From NCBI GenBank assembly GCA_963735065.1, contig CAVTJL010000008.1:124001-188000 (forward strand): a stretch of 64,000 nucleotides of DNA. Reading direction: 5' to 3'. The stretch comes from CAVTJL01 sp963735065 (GTDB taxonomy: Bacteria > Pseudomonadota > Alphaproteobacteria > Geminicoccales > Geminicoccaceae). The notes beneath the pieces are model-generated. The model was not told the origin of the DNA, searched no databases, and worked only from the letters and a program-made list of their open reading frames with translations. This document shows, in pieces, positions 52,181-61,667 of this stretch. A program made the translations under genes and the position numbers. Numbering within the stretch: position 1 is the stretch's first letter; every line of letters begins with the position of its first letter.

Positions 52181-53220
52181 GCCCGCCCATGCGCTTCGTC
52201 TTCAGCGACGCCCATGCCGGCCACGATCCGGCGTTCTTCATCGTCCGCGGCCAGGTCCGCCACAGCGCCGAGCAGCCCGAGCGGGCGCGCATCCTGAAGG
52301 CCGCGGCGGAGCGCGCGGGCCTCGCGGCGGTGCCGGCCGCTGGCCATGGCCGGGCACCCGTCCTGGCCGTCCACACGCTCGACTATCTGGTCTTCCTCGA
52401 GCAGGCGCAGCGGGACTGGCGGGCGCTGGCCGGCACCGGGCCCGAGGTCGTGGCGAACGTCCACCCCCAGCGCCGGGACGCCACCTACCCGCGCTCGATC
52501 GTCGGCCGCGCCGGCTGGCACATGGCGGACGCCGCCTGCCCGATCGGGCCTTCCACCTTCGAGGCGGCGATGGCCTCGGCCGACGTCGCCGTCACCGCGG
52601 CCGAGCTCGTGCTCGCGGGCGAGCGGCAGGCCTACGCGCTCTGCCGGCCGCCCGGCCACCATGCCTATGCCGACATGGCCGGCGGCTTTTGTTTCCTCAA
52701 CAACACGGCGATCGCCGCCCGGCATCTGGCCGGACGGCTCGGCCGCGTCGCCATCCTCGACATCGACGTCCATCACGGCAACGGCACCCAGGGCATCTTC
52801 TGGGACCAGCCCGACGTCCTCACCGTCTCCATCCACGCCGATCCGGCCGACTACTATCCCTTCTTCTGGGGCCACGCGCACGAGCGCGGCGCCGGCGCCG
52901 GCATGGGCCTCAACCTCAACCTGCCGCTCCCGGTCGGCAGCGGGGATGCGCCGTGGCTGGCGGCCCTCGACGAGGCGCTGGCGATGATCGATGCCTTCGC
53001 CCCCGAGGCCCTCGTCGTGGCGCTGGGCCTGGACGCGCACGAGAGCGATCCGCTCCAGGGCATGCGCGTCACGACCCCCGCCTTCGCCCAGGCCGCCGCC
53101 CGCATCGCCGGCCGGCCGCTGCCCATCCTCATCGTCCAGGAAGGCGGCTACCTCTCGCCCGAGCTGGGCACGAACCTCGAGAGCTTTATTGGCGGCCTCC
53201 TCGGTGTCCGATCCGGCTGA
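52177..53220 (+). CDS. Histone deacetylase family protein (acetylpolyamine amidohydrolase-like)
   Basis: A 347-residue zinc amidohydrolase. The paired histidines are in CRPPGHHAYADMAGGFCF, and the metal ligands in AILDIDVHHGNGTQGIF and ALGLDAHESDPL. EGGYLSPELG is the C-terminal glycine-rich loop. The N-terminus FSDAHAGHDPAFFIVRGQ is that of bacterial acetylpolyamine amidohydrolases, so deacetylation of acetylated polyamines or other small amides is expected. TTG at 52177 is preferred, with AGGAGGAAGG at proper distance and TTGA overlap with the kinase stop; an ATG lies at 52189. Confidence 0.9.
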   Translation: MSPPMRFVFSDAHAGHDPAFFIVRGQVRHSAEQPERARILKAAAERAGLAAVPAAGHGRAPVLAVHTLDYLVFLEQAQRDWRALAGTGPEVVANVHPQRRDATYPRSIVGRAGWHMADAACPIGPSTFEAAMASADVAVTAAELVLAGERQAYALCRPPGHHAYADMAGGFCFLNNTAIAARHLAGRLGRVAILDIDVHHGNGTQGIFWDQPDVLTVSIHADPADYYPFFWGHAHERGAGAGMGLNLNLPLPVGSGDAPWLAALDEALAMIDAFAPEALVVALGLDAHESDPLQGMRVTTPAFAQAAARIAGRPLPILIVQEGGYLSPELGTNLESFIGGLLGVRSG

Positions 53221-53451
53221 GCGCTCGAGGCAGCGGCTCGCTCAGGCCCGTCGCGTCGGCACCCCTTAGCGCTCGACCCGAAGCGATCGGATCCGTCCTT
53301 GCGGTGACCGCCGGTTGCAGTAGCCTGGGTGTGGCTACTTATGAGGGAGGCCAGTGCCGAGGCGGAAAGAAGCGCCGGGCTCGACCAGCCGACCGGGACG
53401 AGTCCATCGGCACGACCCGGTGAGCTGGAGGTGCCGCCCGGGGGAGTCCCG

Positions 53452-56400
53452 ATGAAGACCGTCGACGAGGTCTGCGCTTGGCTCGAGGCGCAGGGGTTTG
53501 GGCGCTGGATCGCCGCCTTCCGCGACAACGAGATCGACGGTGAGATCCTGGAGACCCTGGACGAGGCCGATCTCGAGAAGCTCGATATCCCGCTCGGCCC
53601 CCGAAGGAAGCTTCTTCGCGCTCTCGCCGGCGCGGCCGCATCGCCGCCTGCCGCCGCGACGACGCGCGACGCCGAGCGCCGCCAGCTCACCGTGATGTTC
53701 GTCGACCTGGTCGGCTCGACCGCGCTGAGCAGCCGTCTCGACCCGGAGGAGATGGGCGAGGTCCTGCGCGCCTACCAGAATGCGGTGGCGGGCGAGATCG
53801 GGCGGCTCGAGGGCCATGTCGCCAAGCTCATGGGGGACGGCGTGCTGGCCTATTTCGGGTGGCCCCGGGCGCACGAGGACGAAGCCGAGCGGGCGGTGCG
53901 TGCCGGCCTCGCCATCGTCGCCGCCGTGTCGCGGCTGACCGGCGGCAGCGAGCCCCTGACCTGCCGGGTCGGCATCGCCACCGGGCTGGTCGTCGTCGGC
54001 GACCTGATCGGCGAGGGTGCGTCGCGCGAGGAGGCCGTCGTCGGCGAGACGCCCAACCTCGCCGCGCGCCTGCAGGCATGGGCTGGGCCGGGCGAGGTCG
54101 TCGTCGCAGACGGCACGCGCCGGCTGCTCGGCGAGGTGTTCGAGCTCACGCCCCTGGTCGCCCGCGAGCTCAAGGGGTTGGGCGAGGCGGTGCCGGCCTT
54201 CGCCGTCCGCGGCGAGCGGTCGAGCGAAAGCCGCTTTGCCGCGCGGCCTGGCGCCAGCAGATCCCCGCTGGTCGGGCGCGATGGCGAGATGGCGGTGCTG
54301 CTCGAGCGCTGGAACGCTGCCCGGGCGGGGCAGGGGCAGCTGGTCATGCTCGTCGGCGAGGCCGGCCTCGGCAAGTCGAGGATCGTTCAGGCGGTCGTCG
54401 ACACGGTGCCGGGGGATCATGTCCGCGTCACCTACCAATGCTCGCCCTACCACGGCGAATCGACGCTCTACCCTGCGATCCAGCAACTGGGCCGGGCCGC
54501 CGGGATGGCGGCGGACGACGATGCCGAGACGAGACTCGACAAGCTCGAGGCCCTGCTGCGGCACACCACCGGCCTCGTCGACGAGCATGCGAGCCTGTTG
54601 GCCGCCCTGCTTGGCCTCGAGGTCGGGCGCCGCTTCCCCAAGCTCTCGCTGACGCCGGCCCAGCAACGGGCTCGGACGCTGGAGGCTCTGCTCGATCAGC
54701 TTGGGGCCCTTGCCCGACAACAGCCGGTGCTGTGGGTGATCGAGGATGCCCATTGGATCGACCCGACCACCCAGGAGCTGGTCGAGCTGGCGCTGGAGCG
54801 CGTGGCGCAGAGCCGCGTTCTCGTCCTGGTGACCGCCCGGCCCACCTTCAGCCACGGCTTCGGCGGCCACCCGATCGTGACTCGGCTGTCGCTCAACCGC
54901 CTCGGCCGCGAGCCGGTCTCTGCCATCGTCGGCCGGATCACCCGCGGCAAGCCCCTGCCGCCGGCTCTGCTGGAGGAGATCGCGGCACGAACCGATGGTG
55001 TGCCGCTGTTCGTCGAGGAGATGACCAAGACGCTTCTTGAGACCGGCATGCTGCGCGAGACGGCGACCGACTGGCAGCTCGACGCGCCGCTGGCGCAGCT
55101 GGCGATCCCGACGACGCTGCACGATTCGCTGATGGCACGCCTCGACCGGCTGCAGCCGGTGAAGGAGGTGGCCCAGACCGCGGCAGTGATCGGGCGGGCC
55201 TTCGATCACGCCACACTGGCGCTCCTGTCGACCCTGCCGCCGGCCGAGCTCACCCAGGCGCTCGACCGGCTGGTCGCGGCCGAGCTGGTGTTCCGCCGCG
55301 GCGTCGCTCCGGACGCCACCTACCTCTTCAAGCATGCGCTGGTCCGCGACGCCGCCTATGAGAGCATGCTGAAGAGCCGCCGGCAGCCGCTGCACCTGCG
55401 CCTGCTCGAGGTGCTCCAGGCCGGCGGCGCCGCACCGCCCGAGCTGCTGGCGCAGCACGCGCAGGCGGGCGGCGATACCTGCCGGGCCGTCGGCTGGTGG
55501 CGTGCCGCCGGCGAGGCGGCGGTCGGCCGGGCCGCCTTCGAGGAGGCCGAGGCGCATCTCAATGCGGCGCACGCCCTGCTGCCGGCGCTCGACGACCTGG
55601 CGCTGCGGCGACACGCCGAAGCCGGCATCGCCGTCGCGCGTGCCCATGCTTCCCTGGTCCGGAACGGCTACGGCCACGACCGTACCAGGGACCTCTATGC
55701 CCAGGCGGACATCCTCGCCTCCGCGACGGACGACTCCTGGCTGGTCATGCTGGCGCAGTACGGGGTCTGGGCCGTCGATCACGTTCGCGAGGACGTCGCC
55801 CCGGCGCTGGCGGGCGCCGAGCGGATGGTCGACGAAGCGGAGCGCCGCAGCGACGGCGATCTGTCGATGATCGCATACCGTCTGCTCGGCTCCAGCCAGA
55901 CCATGGCCGGACGGCTCAACGATGCCTGCTCCACCTTCGAGCATGGTCGGGCGCTGTGCGATCCGTCACGCTGCGAGGCTCTGGCGATCGGCACCGGCAC
56001 GGATCCCATCGTGGCGGTCAACTGCTACCAGTCTCTGGCCGAGCTGGCGCGCGGCTACCCCGACCGGGCCCGGGCCATGGCCGATACGGCGTGGGAAAGA
56101 TCCCAGGCGGTCGAGCAGGTGAACGCTAGGGCCTATGCCGCCTACCATGTCGGCCTGACGGCGGCGTTCGGCCGCGTCTCGGCCAGGGCCCTGACCTTGG
56201 GCGCCGGGCTGGTCGCGACGGCGGCAGCGCACAACCTGACCTTCTGGGAGGCTCTAGCCGGATCGATCATCGCCTTCGGCCGGCTCGAGGGCGGTGATGC
56301 GGCAGGCGCTCTCCTGGAAATGACCCGATCCCTCGCAGCCGCCGAGGCCTCCGGGAGCGGCCTTTTCGGGGCGCTGTCGCGATCGGTGCTGGGTGAGGCG

Positions 56401-56769
56401 CTGGCGGCCACCGGCGACGTCAGGGCGCTCTCGGTAGCGGATGACGCCGAGACGCTGGCGCGCCACACGGGCGCGCTCTACGGGCTCGCCGAGATCCAGC
56501 GCCGCCAGGGCGTCGTGCTGCGGCTCCTGCGCCCCGACGATGTCGCGGCCGCCGAGGCCGCGTTCCGGCGGGCGCTAGGCACGGCCGACGGGCAGGCCGC
56601 ACGCCTGTGGCAGCTGCGCGCGGCCCGCGACCTGGCACGGCTGCTGGCCGATCGGGGCCGTCGCGCCGAGGCCCGCGACCTCCTCGCCCCGATCCACGGC
56701 TGGTTCACCGAGGGCTTCGACACCCCCGACCTGATTGAGGCGAAGGCGCTGCTCGACCAGCTCCGATGA
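53452..56769 (+). CDS. SAM domain-adenylate cyclase-AAA ATPase-TPR regulator
   Basis: A 1,105-residue signalling protein. Residues 1-62 form a SAM domain (VCAWLEAQGFGRWIAAF). About 75-260 is a class III nucleotide cyclase (VMFVDLVGSTALSSRLD, KLMGDGVLAYFGWP), where both metal-binding Asp residues are visible. About 285-560 is an AAA/STAND-type ATPase with Walker A GEAGLGKSR (302-310) and Walker B WVIEDAHW. The remainder is helical TPR-like repeats. It would make cAMP in response to a signal sensed by the ATPase/TPR part. The ATG at 53452 has GGGGAG upstream. Confidence 0.9.
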   Translation: MKTVDEVCAWLEAQGFGRWIAAFRDNEIDGEILETLDEADLEKLDIPLGPRRKLLRALAGAAASPPAAATTRDAERRQLTVMFVDLVGSTALSSRLDPEEMGEVLRAYQNAVAGEIGRLEGHVAKLMGDGVLAYFGWPRAHEDEAERAVRAGLAIVAAVSRLTGGSEPLTCRVGIATGLVVVGDLIGEGASREEAVVGETPNLAARLQAWAGPGEVVVADGTRRLLGEVFELTPLVARELKGLGEAVPAFAVRGERSSESRFAARPGASRSPLVGRDGEMAVLLERWNAARAGQGQLVMLVGEAGLGKSRIVQAVVDTVPGDHVRVTYQCSPYHGESTLYPAIQQLGRAAGMAADDDAETRLDKLEALLRHTTGLVDEHASLLAALLGLEVGRRFPKLSLTPAQQRARTLEALLDQLGALARQQPVLWVIEDAHWIDPTTQELVELALERVAQSRVLVLVTARPTFSHGFGGHPIVTRLSLNRLGREPVSAIVGRITRGKPLPPALLEEIAARTDGVPLFVEEMTKTLLETGMLRETATDWQLDAPLAQLAIPTTLHDSLMARLDRLQPVKEVAQTAAVIGRAFDHATLALLSTLPPAELTQALDRLVAAELVFRRGVAPDATYLFKHALVRDAAYESMLKSRRQPLHLRLLEVLQAGGAAPPELLAQHAQAGGDTCRAVGWWRAAGEAAVGRAAFEEAEAHLNAAHALLPALDDLALRRHAEAGIAVARAHASLVRNGYGHDRTRDLYAQADILASATDDSWLVMLAQYGVWAVDHVREDVAPALAGAERMVDEAERRSDGDLSMIAYRLLGSSQTMAGRLNDACSTFEHGRALCDPSRCEALAIGTGTDPIVAVNCYQSLAELARGYPDRARAMADTAWERSQAVEQVNARAYAAYHVGLTAAFGRVSARALTLGAGLVATAAAHNLTFWEALAGSIIAFGRLEGGDAAGALLEMTRSLAAAEASGSGLFGALSRSVLGEALAATGDVRALSVADDAETLARHTGALYGLAEIQRRQGVVLRLLRPDDVAAAEAAFRRALGTADGQAARLWQLRAARDLARLLADRGRRAEARDLLAPIHGWFTEGFDTPDLIEAKALLDQLR

Positions 56770-56933
56770 TGCGCTCGGGGACGAGCCGCTGGCCGTGACG
56801 CCATCTCTCAGGGAAGCCTGAGGAAGGGCCTCGCCGGCCATGAGATGCGGCTCTCGATGATCTCATTGGCCCCTTGGTGTCCGCGGAGGGTTGCCTCATC
56901 CGGCCAGCCCGACCATGATCGTCATTCAACAGT

Positions 56934-56952
56934 CGGGATCTCGTGAATCCCG
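56934..56952. promoter_or_regulatory. Inverted repeat upstream of the sugar importer, possible operator
   Basis: CGGGAT (56934-56939) and ATCCCG (56947-56952) are perfect 6-bp arms around 7 nt, 28 bp before the permease GTG. Such a repeat could be a repressor site for the operon; no regulator gene is adjacent. Confidence 0.3.
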
Positions 56953-56979
56953 CGAACGGCCAATCGGGGAGGCCGCATC

Positions 56980-57939
56980 GTGCACGCTGGGGAAGCGCGC
57001 GGAGGGGACGGGTCTGTCCGGGTGCCGGTGACGCCGGACCAGCGACCGGTGGTGCCGCTGGGCTCGCGGCTTCTCAACGACCAGCGCATCGTCGCGGCGA
57101 TCTTCCTGGCGCCCACGGTCATCGTGCTCGCCTGCGTCGTCCTCTACCCGTTCGTCTCGGCGATCATCCTCAGCTTCGAGCACAAATATGCCGGGGCACC
57201 GGCCAAGTGGGTCGGGCTCGGCAATTATCGCGAGCTCTTCGCCGACCCGACCTTCCGCAAGGTGATCTGGAACACGATCGTCTACACGGCCTCCGCCGTC
57301 GGCATCAAGTTCGTGCTCGGACTCGCCATGGCGATGGTCCTCAATCAGCCGCGCCGCCTCGACTATCTCTGGCGGACGATCCTTTTCGTGCCGTGGGCCG
57401 TGCCGACGATCGTGACGGCGCTCAACTTCCGCTGGGTCTACGACGATTTCAGCGGCATGCTGAACAACGTGCTGATCAAGGTCTTCGGCATGGAGGGCGT
57501 GATCTCCTGGCTGGGCGATCCGCATCTCGCCATGGGCTCGGTCGTGGCCGTCGTGATCTGGGCCGGCACGCCCTTCTACACGATGAGCTTCTTGGCCGGC
57601 CTCAAGGGCATCCCCAAGGAGCTCTACGAGGCGGCGCGCCTCGACGGCGCCAACGCCTTCCAGGAGTTCCGCCACATCACCATCCCGCAGATGCGCCGCG
57701 TCTTCGCCGTGGTGCTGATGCTGTCCTCGATCTGGACCTCCACCAACCTCGTCATCGTCCAGGTCCTCACCAATGGCGGGCCGGCCAACGCCACGCAGAT
57801 CCTGCCCAATCTCGCCTACAAATACGCGCTCCTGGCGAGCCGGCTGGGCATCGGCTCCGCCGTCAACATGGTGTTCTTCCCGCTCCTGGCCCTGCTCATC
57901 TTCTTCTTGAGCAGGCGCATGCTGGCCGAGAGGACCTGA
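56980..57939 (+). CDS. Sugar ABC transporter permease (MalF/UgpA-like)
   Basis: A 319-residue CUT1-family permease with six or so transmembrane segments, beginning after a basic N-terminus with IVAAIFLAPTVIVLACVVLY. The coupling (EAA) loop is ELYEAARLDGANAFQEFRH. TNGGPANATQILPNLAYKYA is the usual C-terminal family element. It starts with GTG preceded by GGGGAGG. The MalG-like partner follows after 4 bp and the binding protein after that. No MalK/UgpC ATPase lies in the window; CUT1 systems often share one encoded elsewhere. Confidence 0.92.
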   Translation: MHAGEARGGDGSVRVPVTPDQRPVVPLGSRLLNDQRIVAAIFLAPTVIVLACVVLYPFVSAIILSFEHKYAGAPAKWVGLGNYRELFADPTFRKVIWNTIVYTASAVGIKFVLGLAMAMVLNQPRRLDYLWRTILFVPWAVPTIVTALNFRWVYDDFSGMLNNVLIKVFGMEGVISWLGDPHLAMGSVVAVVIWAGTPFYTMSFLAGLKGIPKELYEAARLDGANAFQEFRHITIPQMRRVFAVVLMLSSIWTSTNLVIVQVLTNGGPANATQILPNLAYKYALLASRLGIGSAVNMVFFPLLALLIFFLSRRMLAERT

Positions 57940-57943
57940 CGCC

Positions 57944-58789
57944 GTGGCCGCCACCATCACGGGTCAGCGACGGACGGCGCATCTCATCGGCTCGTTCCTC
58001 CTGCTGATCTTCGTCATCTGGACGCTGGCCCCCTTCTATTGGATGCTGAACACCTCCTTGAAGGACCATGCCGAGATCTACGGCACCACGGCCACGCTCT
58101 GGCCCCATCATCCCACGCTCGAGAACTATCGGGTCCTCTTCTTCAAGACCAACTACCTGACCTTCTTCCGCAACAGCGCCGTCGTGGCGCTGTCGACCAC
58201 GGCCTTGACGCTGATCTGCGCCTCGCTCGGCGCCTACGCCATCGCGCGGCTCGACTTTCCGGGCCGCAAGGTGATGGCGCGGGCCATGATCTATACCTAC
58301 CTCGTGCCGCAGTCGCTGCTCTTCATCCCGCTCTTCACCATCATGGTGGCGGTGCACCTCACCAACACGCTGACCGGGCTGACGCTCGCCTATCTGGGCT
58401 TCACCATTCCCTTCTGCACGTGGCTCTTGATGGGCTTTTTCATGTCCATCCCGCTCGAGCTCGAGGAATCGGCGCTGGTCGACGGCTGCACGCGGCTGGG
58501 CGTGCTCTTCCGCATCATCCTGCCGATCTCGCTGCCCGCGCTCGCGGTCGTGGCGTTCTTCTCGTTCACGCTCGCCTGGAACGAGTTCCTCTACGCCATC
58601 GTCTTCAACAACGAGCAGAGCGTGATGACCCTGCCCACGGGTCTCAGCAACTTCATCGTCGAGGACGTCTTCTTCTGGGGCCCGATCATGGGCTCGACCT
58701 TCCTCACCACGCTGCCGCCGCTCCTGGTCTACATGATCTTCCAACGCTGGCTCGTCACCGGCCTGACGCTCGGTGCCGTCAAGGGCTGA
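57944..58789 (+). CDS. Sugar ABC transporter permease (MalG/UgpE-like)
   Basis: A 281-residue CUT1-family permease. The N-terminal helix is followed by WTLAPFYWMLNTSLKDHAE, the characteristic opening of MalG-type subunits. The EAA loop is LELEESALVDGCTRLGVLF. FFSFTLAWNEFLYAIVFNN is the family's helix near the C-terminus. It begins with GTG, 4 bp after the MalF-like stop, so the two are coupled. It forms the channel heterodimer with that protein. Confidence 0.92.
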   Translation: MAATITGQRRTAHLIGSFLLLIFVIWTLAPFYWMLNTSLKDHAEIYGTTATLWPHHPTLENYRVLFFKTNYLTFFRNSAVVALSTTALTLICASLGAYAIARLDFPGRKVMARAMIYTYLVPQSLLFIPLFTIMVAVHLTNTLTGLTLAYLGFTIPFCTWLLMGFFMSIPLELEESALVDGCTRLGVLFRIILPISLPALAVVAFFSFTLAWNEFLYAIVFNNEQSVMTLPTGLSNFIVEDVFFWGPIMGSTFLTTLPPLLVYMIFQRWLVTGLTLGAVKG

Positions 58790-58856
58790 GGCCCCGGCCT
58801 CGGCCCGCCATCAGTTCGACCGTCAACAAGCCACCATCAGGGAAGGAAGAACGACG

Positions 58857-60182
58857 ATGACCGGCCTACGCTTCAACCGACGCCATCTCCTGCGCACGAG
58901 CGCCGCCGCCGGCGCCACCCTTGCCGCGGGCGGGATGCTGGGATCGCGCCCCGCCCAGGCGCGCGACAAGAAGCTCGTCTACTGGCACATCCCCACCTTC
59001 ACGCCGATGGCGGACGAGGCGGCGCGCCAGTTCTTCGACGAGTTCTGCAAGCAGGCCGGGCTCAAGGAGAGCGAGGTCTCCTTCATCGTGGTGCCCAATT
59101 CCGAGCTCGTGCCGCGGCTGAGCGCGGCGCTCGAGGCCGGCAGCCCGCCCGATGTCGTGCGGCTCTACGAGTCCTATGTCCAGCTCTACCGCGCCCAGGG
59201 CCAGCTCCTGGACGTGACCGACGTCGTCGAGAAGATGAAGAAGGCCAAGGGCGGCCTCTTCGACTCGAGCCTCAGCGCCATCGCCTATGACGGCCACTAT
59301 TGGGGTGTCCCCTTCGCGATCAACCCCTGGCCAATGCACGCCCGCGTCGATCTTCTGGAGAAGGCCAAGCTCGACTATCCCAAGACCTGGGACGAGTTCG
59401 TCGAGACCTGCCTCAAGCTGCAGCAGCCGCCCTTCTACGGCTTCGGCATGGATCTCGGCCTCACGGCCGATGCCTCGGACAACATTATGGAGGTCTGCTG
59501 GGGCTTCGGCGGTCGCACGACCGACGAGAAGGGCATGGCCGACTTCGACAATGAAGGCAACGTCAAGGGCTTCGCCTTCATCAACGAGATGTACAACGTC
59601 AAGAAGATCATCCCGCGCGGCTCGGTGGGCAACGGCGAGACGGCCTACAACAACAAGCTCTACCAGTCGAAGCAGGTGGCCTTCATCATCAACCCCTCGA
59701 GCGTCTACGCCTACCTCTCCGACAAGGACCCCGATCTCATGGAGAAGACCGGGCTCTTCGGCGTGCCGGCCGGGCCCGTGGCGCAGCGCAACCTCGTCGA
59801 CACCTGGTCGCTCGGCCTCTTCAAGCAGGCACCCAATCCCGAGCTGTCGCGCGGCCTCGCCGAGTACTTCATGGACCCGGACCGCTACAACCAGGTCATC
59901 ACCAGCAGCAACGGCCGCTTCGTGCCGGTCTATCCCGACCTCTTCAACGACACCTGGTGGACCTCGCGGCCGCAGTTCAAGGAGTTCATCGACATCGCCA
60001 AGACCGGCGTGCCGGTGAGCTACATGGCCCCGCCCTCGGCCGCCTCGGGCGAGGTGCTGGCGACCAACATGATCCCCGAGGCGCTGCAGCGCGTTCTCGT
60101 CGACGGCGTCGATCCGGCCACCGCCGTGGGCGACGCGCACAAGAAGATCAAGGCGGTCTTCGAGCGCCACATGAAGGGCTGA
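58857..60182 (+). CDS. Sugar ABC transporter substrate-binding protein (family 1), Tat-exported
   Basis: A 441-residue family-1 binding protein. The signal NRRHLLRTSAAAGATLAAG (twin-arginine at residues 8-9) marks it for Tat export, which is common for such proteins in alphaproteobacteria. The mature region has LVYWHIPTFTPMADEAA, YWGVPFAINPWPMHARVD and FFYGFGMDLG-like PFYGFGMDLGLTAD. The ligand is an oligosaccharide or polyol by family only. GGAAG lies about 10 bp before the ATG. It is the third gene of the MalF-MalG-binding protein operon and is followed by a strong GC hairpin. Confidence 0.9.
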   Translation: MTGLRFNRRHLLRTSAAAGATLAAGGMLGSRPAQARDKKLVYWHIPTFTPMADEAARQFFDEFCKQAGLKESEVSFIVVPNSELVPRLSAALEAGSPPDVVRLYESYVQLYRAQGQLLDVTDVVEKMKKAKGGLFDSSLSAIAYDGHYWGVPFAINPWPMHARVDLLEKAKLDYPKTWDEFVETCLKLQQPPFYGFGMDLGLTADASDNIMEVCWGFGGRTTDEKGMADFDNEGNVKGFAFINEMYNVKKIIPRGSVGNGETAYNNKLYQSKQVAFIINPSSVYAYLSDKDPDLMEKTGLFGVPAGPVAQRNLVDTWSLGLFKQAPNPELSRGLAEYFMDPDRYNQVITSSNGRFVPVYPDLFNDTWWTSRPQFKEFIDIAKTGVPVSYMAPPSAASGEVLATNMIPEALQRVLVDGVDPATAVGDAHKKIKAVFERHMKG

Positions 60183-60188
60183 CCCGTC

Positions 60189-60220
60189 GGCCGGGGCCGG
60201 CGGCAGCGCCGGTCCCGGCC
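60189..60220. terminator. Long GC-rich hairpin between converging genes
   Basis: A 14-bp stem, GGCCGGGGCCGGCG (60189-60202) with CGCCGGTCCCGGCC (60207-60220), including one G-T pair and a GCAG loop, starts 6 bp after the binding-protein stop. There is no real T-tract (TCGTCCTCG follows). It probably ends or stabilises the transporter mRNA. Confidence 0.45.
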
Positions 60221-60248
60221 TCGTCCTCGCCCTCTCGGGCCGGGGACC

Positions 60249-60650
60249 TTACCCTCGCAGCGTCTTCCACGGAGCCTCGCCGGCCACGTCGACCACCTCG
60301 TAGCCGACGGGCCCGACGCAGGGGCCGAGCATGGCGACGATCGTCGCAGGCTCGTCGCCGTCATTGAACGAGGCGTGCACGACGTTGGCCGGAATGAAGG
60401 CGGAATCGCCGGGGCCGAGGACGCGCTTCTCGCGCTCGATCCACTGCTCGATCTTCCCGCCCGTCACGAGGATCACCTCCTCCTGGTCGGGGTGCTTGTG
60501 GAAATCGTGCCCCTTGCCGGGATCGAAGCTGACGGCGATCACGGTGAGCTGCCTCGCCCCCGTGCTGGGCGGATCGCTGAGCCTGCTGGCGGTCCCGAAC
60601 CCTTCGGCCTTGACCTCGTTCTCCGCCGCAATGACGAACTTACCGGGCAT
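60249..60650 (-). CDS. Cupin-domain protein
   Basis: A 133-residue single cupin. The first metal-binding motif is HDFHKHPDQEEVILVTGGKIE (core HKHPDQEEVI). The second is GDSAFIPANVVHASFN. His, His, Glu and the second His are all present, so a metal site is likely. Cupins of this size are isomerases, dioxygenases or sensors, and the role is not predictable. GGGAGGG precedes the ATG at 60650. It lies 83 bp downstream of a PEP-mutase-family enzyme on the same strand. Confidence 0.85.
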   Translation of the reverse strand: MPGKFVIAAENEVKAEGFGTASRLSDPPSTGARQLTVIAVSFDPGKGHDFHKHPDQEEVILVTGGKIEQWIEREKRVLGPGDSAFIPANVVHASFNDGDEPATIVAMLGPCVGPVGYEVVDVAGEAPWKTLRG

Positions 60651-60733
60651 CCAAACCCTCCCTTCCTTCAGTCCCGTGACCCCCTCGGCGGGAGATCTTC
60701 CGGGCCTCGATGGTTCCCGCCTCGACGGCCCTC

Positions 60734-61594
60734 CTACACCACATAGGCCTTGGCCGCCTCGTCGTACGCGCCATAGCCCAGCACGCCGCGCAGAGCCGAG
60801 AAGTCGAGGGCCGTGTCCGCCTCGGCCCCGCCTGCTGCCAGCGCCGCGAGCCCGGCCTGCATCGCCGCCACCACCGGCGAGAGCAGCCCTGTCGGGTAGG
60901 TGCCGATCTTGAGGCCCAGCTCGGCGGCACGGCTCTGGCTCGGTATCTCGCGTCCCGGGCCGGGCGAGAGCACGGAGAAGGAGGGCCGGCCGCCGGCCGC
61001 CGCCACCGCGCGCCGGATCTCGGCCTCGTCCGCGGGCGAATCGAGAAAAAGAATGTCGGCACCCTCCTCCACATACATCTCGATCCGCGCCACCGCCTCG
61101 TCGATCCCGAGCGTCGGGCGGCAGTCGGTGCGCGCCATGACGAGGATGCCCGAATCCCTGGCGGCGTCGACCGCGGCACGCACCTTCATCCGCACCTCCT
61201 CGCGCGGCAGGCAGGGCTTGCCCGCGGCGGTGAGCGCGCGTGGGGTCACCTTGTCCTCGATGAGGACGGCAGCCGCCCCCGCCTGGCCATAGGCGCGCAC
61301 GGTGCGCTGCACGTTCATGGCGTTGCCGTAGCCGTGGTCGCCGTCGGCCAGGACCAGCAGCTCCGGTGCCGCGTTGCGCACCATGTCGAGCGAGTCCCGC
61401 ATCTCGCCGAACGAGACGAGATCGAGGTCGGGCCCGCCCAGCCGGCTCGCGGCGACGCAGGAGCCCGAGAGAAAGGCGGTCTTGAAGCCGGCGCCCGCGG
61501 TGAGCTTGGCGCTGAGCCCGTCCCACACGGCCGGCATGACGACGAAGGCGGGCTCGGCGAGCAGCGCGCGCAGGCGTTCCGGAGGTGACATCAT
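60734..61594 (-). CDS. Isocitrate lyase/PEP mutase family enzyme (oxaloacetate decarboxylase-like)
   Basis: A 286-residue TIM-barrel enzyme. Landmarks are FKTAFLSGSCVAASRLGGPDLDL, the Mg-binding LVLADGDHGYGNAMNVQRT and AVLIEDKVTPRA, and ILVMARTDCRPTLGIDEAV. The lyase signature KKCGH is absent (KVTPRAL at that place). It is therefore not a true isocitrate lyase; decarboxylase or C-C/P-C lyase activity on a 2-oxo acid is more likely. GTG and a second ATG give possible slightly different starts near 61594. The cupin follows it. Confidence 0.88.
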   Translation of the reverse strand: MMSPPERLRALLAEPAFVVMPAVWDGLSAKLTAGAGFKTAFLSGSCVAASRLGGPDLDLVSFGEMRDSLDMVRNAAPELLVLADGDHGYGNAMNVQRTVRAYGQAGAAAVLIEDKVTPRALTAAGKPCLPREEVRMKVRAAVDAARDSGILVMARTDCRPTLGIDEAVARIEMYVEEGADILFLDSPADEAEIRRAVAAAGGRPSFSVLSPGPGREIPSQSRAAELGLKIGTYPTGLLSPVVAAMQAGLAALAAGGAEADTALDFSALRGVLGYGAYDEAAKAYVV

Positions 61595-61667
61595 CGATTT
61601 TCCTCGAGTGAGATCCGTGCCGGGCCGCAGGCACGGTCGGTGGTCGCTCTACCTTAGGGCGGCAGGA

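Noticed and set aside
53321..53337. Inverted repeat TAGCC-N7-GGCTA before the cyclase gene, similar to one before comF
   Set aside because: Five-base arms at two unrelated promoters are easily explained by chance and by -10-like sequence.
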